In this document: piece after piece, positions 57,416 through 64,000 of the stretch
How positions within the stretch are numbered: position 1 is the first letter of the stretch
Layout of the letters: each line of letters starts with the position of its first letter
From: Aquilaria yunnanensis
Lineage: Eukaryota > Streptophyta > Magnoliopsida > Malvales > Thymelaeaceae
Assembly (NCBI GenBank): GCA_039654915.1
Contig: CM077593.1
Span: 59,526,501-59,590,500, forward strand
DNA length: 64,000 bases
Direction: 5' to 3'
Made by a program: the position numbers and the translations under genes
Notes under the pieces: generated by a model
What the model saw: the letters and a program-made list of their open reading frames with translations, nothing else
Database searches by the model: none
Told to the model about the DNA's origin: nothing

Positions 57416-57700
57416 TTTCCTCCCTCTTCCCTTACAAGCACTGAACATACTACCTTTTTGGGGACGGTGAGGTAGAGGATGAGGGGTTCTCCTTCTCGTG
57501 GCTACCAGAGTGTCGGCAGACGGGTTAGGTAGCTTTTGAGCTTCTCCTAAGCCTTCTGGCAATCTTCGTTGCTATGGTGTTCCTTGGAACTGAAGTTACC
57601 TTCTTTTTTTGCTGCTCTGGTAAGCACTTTAAAGAATGGTTGGCACCGGTCCTCGTATCTGGACAGGAATCAGCTAAGGGCCGTGATTATCCCAATAAGC
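57416..57700 (-). pseudogene. T2 RNase H start, truncated
   Basis: Minus text matches the T1 region around 20930-21090: EGLGEAQKLPNP and TRRRTPHPLPHRPQK correspond to the frame-shifted T1 reading there. Ends at the junction with A2. Confidence 0.72.
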
Positions 57701-58560
57701 CTTTGCACTCCTTGGTCGTCGTGGGAGATCGAAATCCTAGCAGGACCTCAACCTTTTCTGGGTTGGTATCAATATCTCTCTTAGATACCATAAACCCGAG
57801 GAATTTGCTAGTCGTCACCCTGAAAACAAATTTCTCGGGGTTAAGACGGATCCTGAATTTTCAAAGTTGGTTGAATGTTTCCTCCAAGTCTATGATATGA
57901 CTGCCATGCTGTTTGCTCTTGACAATCATATCCTCACATTTCTCCCAATTTAGGAGCTGAATACCATGTTCATCAGTCTTCGGTACGTTGCTCCCGCATT
58001 TTTAATACCGAAGGGCATTCTCACATAACAGCAGGTACTGACCTCAGTTATGAGGGTGATTTTTTCCTCATCTTTGGGTTTCATCTGAATTTGGTGATAC
58101 TTGCTAAAGGCGTCAAGGAAGCTAAGCATACCGTATTCGAAAGTAGAGTCTACCAATTGGTCTATTGGTGGCAGAGGTTAGGAGTCCTTCGGATAGGCAT
58201 CGTTTATGTTTCAGAAGTTGATACACATTCGGAGTTTATGGCTCCCTTCCTTTGTCGCAACAACTATGTTGCTCAGCCATTCGGGGTACTTGACTTCCCT
58301 TAATATGGCCGCCTCCATTAACCGTTGGACTTCAGTTTTAACAAAGTTGTTCTTATGCACCGAGAGGCTACATTTTTTCTGCCAAACAGGCTTTACCTCC
58401 AGACATGCTTTAACAGAATGTTGGATTATACTAGGATCCACCCTAGGCATATCACTCAGAGAGTACACAAATAGATCATTGTTGATTAATAGAAGGGATA
58501 CAAGCTTTTCTTGGTCACCTTCGGCCAATTTTTTCCCCACTCAAGTACTTCGGCCCGAGA
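57701..58560 (-). pseudogene. T2 reverse transcriptase, catalytic motif deleted
   Basis: Open 58540-58211: KKLAEGDQEKLVSLLL, SDMPRVDPSIIQH, LMEAAILREVKYPEWLSNIV, HKLRMCINF, i.e. the finger part missing in T1. Then 58156-57950: FLDAFSKYHQIQM and YVRMPFGIKNAGATYRRLMN. The catalytic block is shortened at about 57930-57937: where T1 reads EAYVDDM, T2 reads CEDM, so about 11-12 bases with the YVD part are gone. Confidence 0.85.
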
Positions 58561-59290
58561 CAAGCTCTATATCCTCCGTTTATATTTTTTCAGAGTCAGT
58601 TTTTTCTCCTCCTATTTCCTCTTCACTGACCATGTTTCTTTCTCCCAAAGTCTGTGCATGGACTTTCATTGGGCCCTGTCTTGCCTTCACGAAGACTTTC
58701 CTTACTTCGGCTTGATCAATGAATGTTTCTGCGTCTCCTTCCTTTATGCCAAAGGTCACCATTAGGTACTTCACATTTGGATGAACATGAAGATTTCCTT
58801 GTGTCTGCCTTCCAAGGAGGGCGTTGTATGAAGAAGAAACATCTATGACAATGAACCTCATCATTATTGAGCCAAAGAGCTCTTTCTCGTTTGAACAGAA
58901 GTTCCTCTTAGCATCAAAGGCAGATTGATCCACCCAAATATAGGGAGTTCGGATGGATCTACGCCGAAGGTGAGGGAGGTAACAGGTTCAAGATCACCCT
59001 TGGAGATGCCCAAGTTCAGCAACAGATGGGAGAACAGAACGTCAACACTGGAACCATCATCGATGGGCACTCTTTTGACATCCCAGCTCCCTATCCTTGC
59101 CATGATTAGGAGGGGGTCGTCATGAGGGAACTTCACAGTGAACCCATCTTTTCGAACAAGCTTGTTCGCTGGGTTATCGAACTCCATCATCGATATTTCT
59201 TGGACTTTCCGTTTCCTCTCAGCCAAGGGTATCCTAGTGGTGATTGTTTGGATCACTAGCGCCGGAGGGGGTGGATGCTTTCTGGGACTT
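58561..59290 (-). pseudogene. T2 protease region
   Basis: Open 59256-58864 and 58933-58580 in two frames. ISMMEFDNPANKLVRKDG and MARIGSWDVKRVPIDDGSSVDVLF form the retropepsin-like site. After a frameshift near 58890 come FIVIDVSSSYNALLGRQ, LMVTFGIKEGDAETFIDQAE and VFVKARQGPMKVHAQTLGE. Confidence 0.83.
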
Positions 59291-60522
59291 TAATTGCGAC
59301 GTCAATCAGAGTCATGGTCATCATCTTCTCCTTTTCTTTCTCCTTCCCTTCTACTTTTGGGTGATGGCATGCGCAGGTAGCGCTAGAGTTGGCCCTGCTT
59401 GATTAAAGATTCAATGTACTTTGTCAGCTGGAAGCAATCCTCGGTATCGTGCCTGTGGTCCCAGTGGAACTGATAAAACATCTTCATGTTCTTTTTTTTT
59501 TCTGAGGTCATGGCCTTCAGACGCTAGATAACAGTTCCTTGTCTTTCCATGACTGTGAGTATGTTTGTCCTTGTGGTGTTCAAGGGTGTGAAAGACATTG
59601 GTTTCTTCCCCTTTGTTTCCAAGGTCTGCCCCCACCCTTGGTTTGGTGTTGAGGTTGGTGACTATTACCCTTGGAGTAATTGTGATCAGGCTTCGACCCT
59701 CCCATTCTCAGTTCTTCGGCAGTCATGTGCTATTTTGCTCTCCGGTAGAATTCTCCAAGGGTGTTAGGGTGATCCTTGGAGAACTCATAGCAGAGTTGTG
59801 AATCTCTCCAAAGTCCCATAATCATGGCAAGGATGCAGATTTTGGGGTAGAAATGAGGGACACTCAGGGCTTCTCAGTTGAACCTCTCGAAATAGTCCGA
59901 AATGGTCTCCCTATTCTTTTGGGCTATGTCAAACATTTGGACGGGCATCTTCACCATCGGTCTACTTTCGATAAACTGCTGGGTGAACGCGGCAGATAAC
60001 TCCTAGAAACCCATCACGGTTCCGGGAGCCAGGGAGTCATACCATGCAGTTGCCAGCCCTAAAAGGGTGACTTTGAAGGACTTGCAGAGGGTAGCGTCAT
60101 CAGCGCCGTGCAACACCATGTTGCACCTATATTTCATTAGGTGAGCTTGGGGATCATTATGCCCAACATACGTTTCCAAACATGGTACTTGCAAGTCACT
60201 TGGCATAGGTGCCTCTACTACTACACGGATGAAAGGTGGCTCTTCTCCGCTGAAGGTCTATGACAACCTTAACCATACAGGCTTCCAGGAGATCTACCTT
60301 TCTACCTTTTCAAATCTCTCTAGGATCTTCCCCATGAAGATGGTAATGCTGTCTCATACTCGTTGCAAGGTGGTTGCCAGCAACAGAGAGCAACATCTCC
60401 TTTTTGGAGAGTAACTCCGTCAGCTAAGGAATTGGACTTCCAATCCGGGAATGGACTTCACCGGTGAGAAGTTTTGGGCCCCTCTGACACCGCTTCTCCA
60501 ACATGACGTCCTCTAGGGGGTA
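59291..60522 (-). pseudogene. T2 gag, central and C-terminal parts
   Basis: Minus 60206-60003 is open (LETYVGHNDPQAHLMKYRCN, TAWYDSLAPGTVMGF) and, after stops, FIESRPMVKMPVQMFDIAQKNRETISDYFERFN to about 59760. A basic, Gly-rich linker and the block near 59411-59520 follow. Stops at about 60003, 59878 and 59770. Matches T1 gag 7440-8090 and 19130-19363. Target copy TATAT (60523-60527) separates it from P3. Confidence 0.82.
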
Positions 60523-60527
60523 TATTG

Positions 60528-62983
60528 ACACGATCCCCCGTGCCCCTGCCCGGGATACCCTGTCAGCGTATGTCTCACGGTGGATTGTAATTGGCTAGCT
60601 GAGTATGTGTTTGGATTAAATCCGATGCTACTAGTTGATTAACCTAAAAATGCAATGTGTATGCTCTTATGCTTTGACTTGGTTTATTAAAACCATAAAA
60701 GATTAAAACAACAACTCGGCCGAGTAATTTCTGCACAAATATATACAAACTGCCAAAGCATATCAAAATCAACAATTTGTGTGGTTAACTACACATAAAC
60801 AACTCGTGAAAGCATTCATACAATGAAGTAACTAATGCTCCCACCCAAGAACAATCCTGAGTCAAGGACTCTTTATAACATAGATTATGGAGGCAAAAGA
60901 AAGTACTGTATCAAAATACAAGACTTTGCTGAGATCTCTTTACCCTAGCTCCCACTTTGGACACCCGTCCTAGTGGCGAGTCTCACAAATCCTCTGCCAA
61001 GTGCTACTAGGCTATGCATCCAAAGGAAGAAACAAGTTAGTACTGCTACCTGACCAACAAACCAACTGAGCACTTAGGCAAACTAGAAACTCAAGGTTTC
61101 TCAACTACCTTACCTTTACACACCAAAAAGGTAATACCGCGATAATCCTCAGCGATTATCCGGTCCAGCTACTCCAGGCTCTGCATAACAAACAGGGAGT
61201 GAGAATTCAATAATTCTCAGTAAGGGGTCTTCCAAGTACCTGCAAGAAAAACCTAGGACTCTGGCTGCGAGCTTACACAGCATGAGGGTACTAGTATATA
61301 TGCATATAACCAGGTCCGTAGACCTCTCCTCAAGTAGTCCTCTTCACCAGGCCAAGTGCAGCCACATAGCAACCTGGCAACCAGGCCAAGCACAACCACT
61401 TAGCAACCTGGCACTCGGCCCAAGGGCGAACCTTAGCAAGCCACAAACAATCATAAGACCTCTCACATAGTTGTTATGCAGGGGAATTATGGTGGGACTT
61501 TGTAGACTAGGCCGCAGGGCCTCGTTGATGTAGACTAGATGAACAAGGTTTCACCTCGTGGCCTCGTGGCTATGGCATGGCTAGGCCGACGAGGGTTCTA
61601 AACCTCTCACTTGAACTAGTGGTAGCTAATTATGTTCAAATGCAACATAGTTTCCTTAAAAACTTGCCTCCACTTTGAGTTAATATAAATCTAAAACTGG
61701 GACAATTTAAGTGTTTTTAAAACATTGAGGTGATCGTACTCCCTCTTAGCTTCGAGTGGAATCTTGAATCACCTCAATCGGACACCCGAGCGAAAAGTTA
61801 TGCTGAAAACAAAATTGGGTGTCGGATGCTGTCTCGGCGTCGCGTCGCCAACCGTGGCGACGCGTCGCCACAGTTGTCGACGTTCGGAGACATTTTTACT
61901 GGATTGGCAACGCGTTGCTGGTTTCGACCTGAAATTGGCGACGCGTCTCCAATCTGCAGAAATGCAAAATTGGCGCGTTTTACTGCTATGAACTTTGGCA
62001 ACCAATTACACATATCAAATATGCATAGAAAGCTACCAAATTTCATACACACAAAGTCCATGTTGCAAGGAACATAACCAACTATCAAAAGCTAAGCTAT
62101 GATGTATCGTAACATCAAACAATTCCTCTCAATCCCGCTAGTCCACCATAATTCACCAAAACGTTTCCTTAATGCCTTAGCTAAAACCACTCGAATTTCT
62201 CAAGCAAATCCAAGCTAATGGCATTCCATGAACTTAAAAACACAACTCCCTTACCTTAACTCCAAGAACCAAGCAAGAATCAAGCTCCTTTTCATTCAAC
62301 CAAGCTCACCCAAGTTCTACCTAATTCCAAACCAAAAACAAAGCTCTAAACATCAAATTCTTGCCTCCTAACCAAAACCCAAGCTTCCAATCAACCAAAT
62401 ACCAAGAATTCAATCAAGAACACAACTCTTACCTCGTTCAAAAATAGGGGATGGAGAAAAATGCCTCTCCAAGCCTCAAAAACACGAATTCAAGGTTGAA
62501 AATGCATCCTCCAAGCTTATACACCCTTAATTGCAGCTCTTGACACCAAGATCACTTGATTCCAAGTTCAATTTGAGAGAGGAATGAGTGAGGGAAGCTC
62601 AAGAACGTGTTAATGGCAGCTTCTCCTCCTCTTTCCCTTCTTAAACCCTCACTTAACACCAAGATCACCAAGGTTTCAAGTTAAGTGCAATTAGGTCCCC
62701 CATCTTTGTAACTTAACAGTTCTTGATTAAATTCTTGTCTATTTGTCAAGTTTGAGTTATAGTTAAGAGTTAAGTTCTAAAAATTCATTTTAAAACACTC
62801 GGGACTCGTCCCGGCTACTCAGGGTGCAAAATTATCATTTTGCCCCTGAACTTAGTTCAGAGCTTTATTCTTGTCGGAACTTAGTGAACTTCGGTAAACT
62901 CCTTTATTCTTGCTAAGTAAACTTAAATTAAACTTCTAAACTTAATTCAAAACTCTTTACCTTCCTCAAGAAGGGTCATAACA
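60528..62983 (-). mobile_element. Solo LTR of family P (P3) inside T2 gag
   Basis: 2456 bp, plus-strand edges TGACACGATC and GTCATAACA, flanked by perfect TATAT (60523-60527, 62984-62988). The T2 gag leader continues across it and matches T1 around 7095-7110. This is the least decayed P copy and defines the family ends (TGTTATGACCC...TGTCA on minus). No coding sequence. Confidence 0.94.
61836..61951. repeat. Array of four ACGCGT-centred palindromes in P3
   Basis: TGGCGACGCGTCGCCA at 61855-61870 is a perfect 16-bp palindrome. Near copies lie at 61836-61850 (GGCGTCGCGTCGCCA), 61905-61920 (TGGCAACGCGTTGCTG) and 61936-61951 (TGGCGACGCGTCTCCA). P2 and P1 keep decayed versions at 36490-36600 and 33570-33665, mostly with CG changed to TG or CA. 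Confidence 0.9.
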
Positions 62984-63142
62984 TATATTCTCTATTGAGG
63001 ACTCATCATGGAAATCCCCACTTCCTGAACTTCGATGTGGTGACTAAGGACTTTTCTCCCAGCGGGTAGCTAGGGAAGTGACCCTTACCCCTGAAGGTGG
63101 CTGAGACCACCTTCGGTCAAGCTATTGAGTCATCTTAGCCAC
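62984..63142 (-). pseudogene. T2 gag N-terminus
   Basis: On minus GTGGCTAAGATGACTCAA (63142) replaces the ATGGCTGAAATGACCCAA start of T1 gag, and an immediate TAG follows. Ends at the P3 insertion. 63143-63286 is leader. Confidence 0.7.
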
Positions 63143-63286
63143 AATAGAGTGCTGAAAGTCTCATAGAAAGCTCATCATGACTGTCAAATGATGCTCATGT
63201 TCAGGCAATGAAGTATCTACTGCAGCTTGTTCAATCGCCGTTTAAGCTTAGAACGTCGGGTCTCAATGACGGTGACCTAAGAATGA

Positions 63287-63309
63287 GTTCCCACAGACGG
63301 CGCCAAATT
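63287..63309 (-). other. Primer binding site-like sequence of T2
   Basis: TTTGGCGCCGTCTGTGGGAA on minus, two to three bases after the LTR end CGTCAGGCA (63311). It keeps the CG-rich form that T1 has partly lost. Confidence 0.72.
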
Positions 63310-63310
63310 A

Positions 63311-64000
63311 TGCCTGACGGCATCCTCATTGAATGACGTGTTGGCCCGCAGAGAGGACTTCCGGTGGGAGAGTATCTGAAACACTTAGAAGAACAAGGGT
63401 CAGGAGCTCCCCGTAATGCATTTCCGGGGGTGGAGCCTCTGATGCCCAAGTCAGTATCTAGGAGTGGCAAAAAAGAGTAGAGAGTAGATAGTAAACAATA
63501 TCCTCTATGTTCTTACCAGGGTCCCTCCCAAGTATTTATAGGAGGGTGGAGAGAGGAGGCCATTTGTCACAGCTGGCGCAAATCATGACAAATGTTCATT
63601 CAGATTTGATCTGTACCTTCGGAGGTAGGCGTCACCAGTTGGGTGTAGGCTGTTCTAGCCAGAGGGTAGGGGTGTGTGTGAGGTCTCCTTGTCAGAGGCT
63701 CCTTAACCATTTTTTTTGTATCCCGTAAGACCCCTTCGGGCTATGAGACCCCTTCGGGCTATGAGACCCCTTTCGGGCAGAGGTTTTCCCCGAGGGCTGT
63801 TGGGAAAGGCCCTTCAGCAATGTGAGTTATCTTCGGGAAACATTCTCCTCTGTCAAGGATGGTGGATCAACTTTCCCGAGGTTGGTAGGTTTGTAAATTC
63901 GAGGGTGGTGAAAGACACGTTTTCCCGAAGTTGCTCATGTAACCTTGCCGAGGGTGGTGTGTGAGGGTTCCCCGAGGTCGGGGCTAAGCTCTCACCAAGG
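63311..64000 (-). mobile_element. 5' LTR of T2, cut by window edge
   Basis: Minus-strand T LTR from its end at 63311 to beyond the window. TATA box CTATAAATACTT on minus at 63530-63541, followed by GGGAGGGACC as in T1. Confidence 0.88.
63729..63780 (-). repeat. 18-bp tandem repeat in T2 LTR
   Basis: GACCCCTTCGGGCTATGA occurs twice exactly (63729-63746, 63747-63764), and a third, imperfect unit follows. T1's LTRs have a single unit at the equivalent place. Confidence 0.85.

Larger units (their letters stand above)
57416..64000 (-). mobile_element. T-family gypsy element T2, minus, 3'-truncated
   Basis: In element order on minus: 5' LTR from beyond 64000 to 63311, PBS 63309-63287, gag 63142-59300 (split by P3), protease 59256-58580, RT to about 57700, RNase H start, then cut at 57416 by A2's LTR. 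Integrase and 3' LTR are absent from the window. LTR and proteins are close to T1, including the same TATA context. Confidence 0.87.

Noticed and set aside
58206..58715. 169-codon open frame on plus over T2
   Set aside because: Shadow of the minus-strand RT and protease of T2.
61730..62088. Overlapping frames of about 75-115 codons on both strands
   Set aside because: They coincide with the palindrome array of P3, which is symmetrical and CG-rich and so lacks stops in several frames. P1 and P2 do not preserve them.

Overview
The window is flowering-plant-type nuclear DNA made almost entirely of nested LTR retrotransposons. I see no host gene, tRNA, rRNA or CRISPR array. Evidence for a plant: Ty1/copia and Ty3/gypsy pol genes of plant types, a Tat/Grande-like gypsy family with a second RNase H and an antisense gene, initiator-Met-tRNA primer sites, and heavy CpG/CHG decay. 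The species cannot be named from the sequence. Six LTR families recur, which I label A (copia, LTR about 1.4 kb), T (Tat-like gypsy, LTR about 0.7-1.1 kb), G (chromovirus-like gypsy, LTR about 2.45 kb), R (gypsy, LTR about 1.1 kb), P (about 2.4 kb, only LTRs seen) and Q (about 2.1 kb, one LTR).

Block 1 (1-39300) is one old minus-strand copia element, A1. Its 3' LTR and gag-pol lie at 994-5290, and its primer site and 5' LTR at 38017-39300. Two insertions push these apart. The first is a complete T element (T1, 6031-31048) carrying LTRs, PBS, gag, pol, a convergent antisense gene and a 3' LTR. The second is a P LTR (31386 to about 37648). T1 is itself interrupted by a whole G element in gag (8096-19129) and by solo LTRs of Q (23611-25734) and A (27811-29223) in the antisense gene. 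G carries solo LTRs of A (9723-11135) and R (16905-17926). The P LTR carries solo LTRs of R (31916-33024) and inverted P (35216-37639). Most insertions have 5-bp target duplications.

Block 2 (39301-52689) is a 5'-truncated plus-strand gypsy pol (H). Its integrase is split by three insertions: a G solo LTR (41386-43815), a composite of R LTR-gag-protease plus T LTR plus G LTR (43910-51092), and a T-like solo LTR (51567-52655). The integrase reads on across each 5-bp duplication.

Block 3 (52690-64000) holds an R LTR fragment, the 3' half of a second copia copy with its 3' LTR (A2, 53165-57412), and a minus-strand T element truncated at its 3' side (T2, 57416-64000) whose gag is split by a P solo LTR (60528-62983).

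Hand-counted LTR divergence falls with nesting depth: A1 about 15%, T1 about 13%, G about 7%. No element looks autonomous. The most notable item is T1's antisense gene (23544-29580, minus), which has its own TATA box, a GT-AG intron candidate and a coiled-coil tail. Others are an array of ACGCGT-centred palindromes in P LTRs, an inverted P/P pair, two copia copies sharing the same integrase active-site substitutions, and a composite insertion bounded by a perfect target duplication but by LTR ends of different families.
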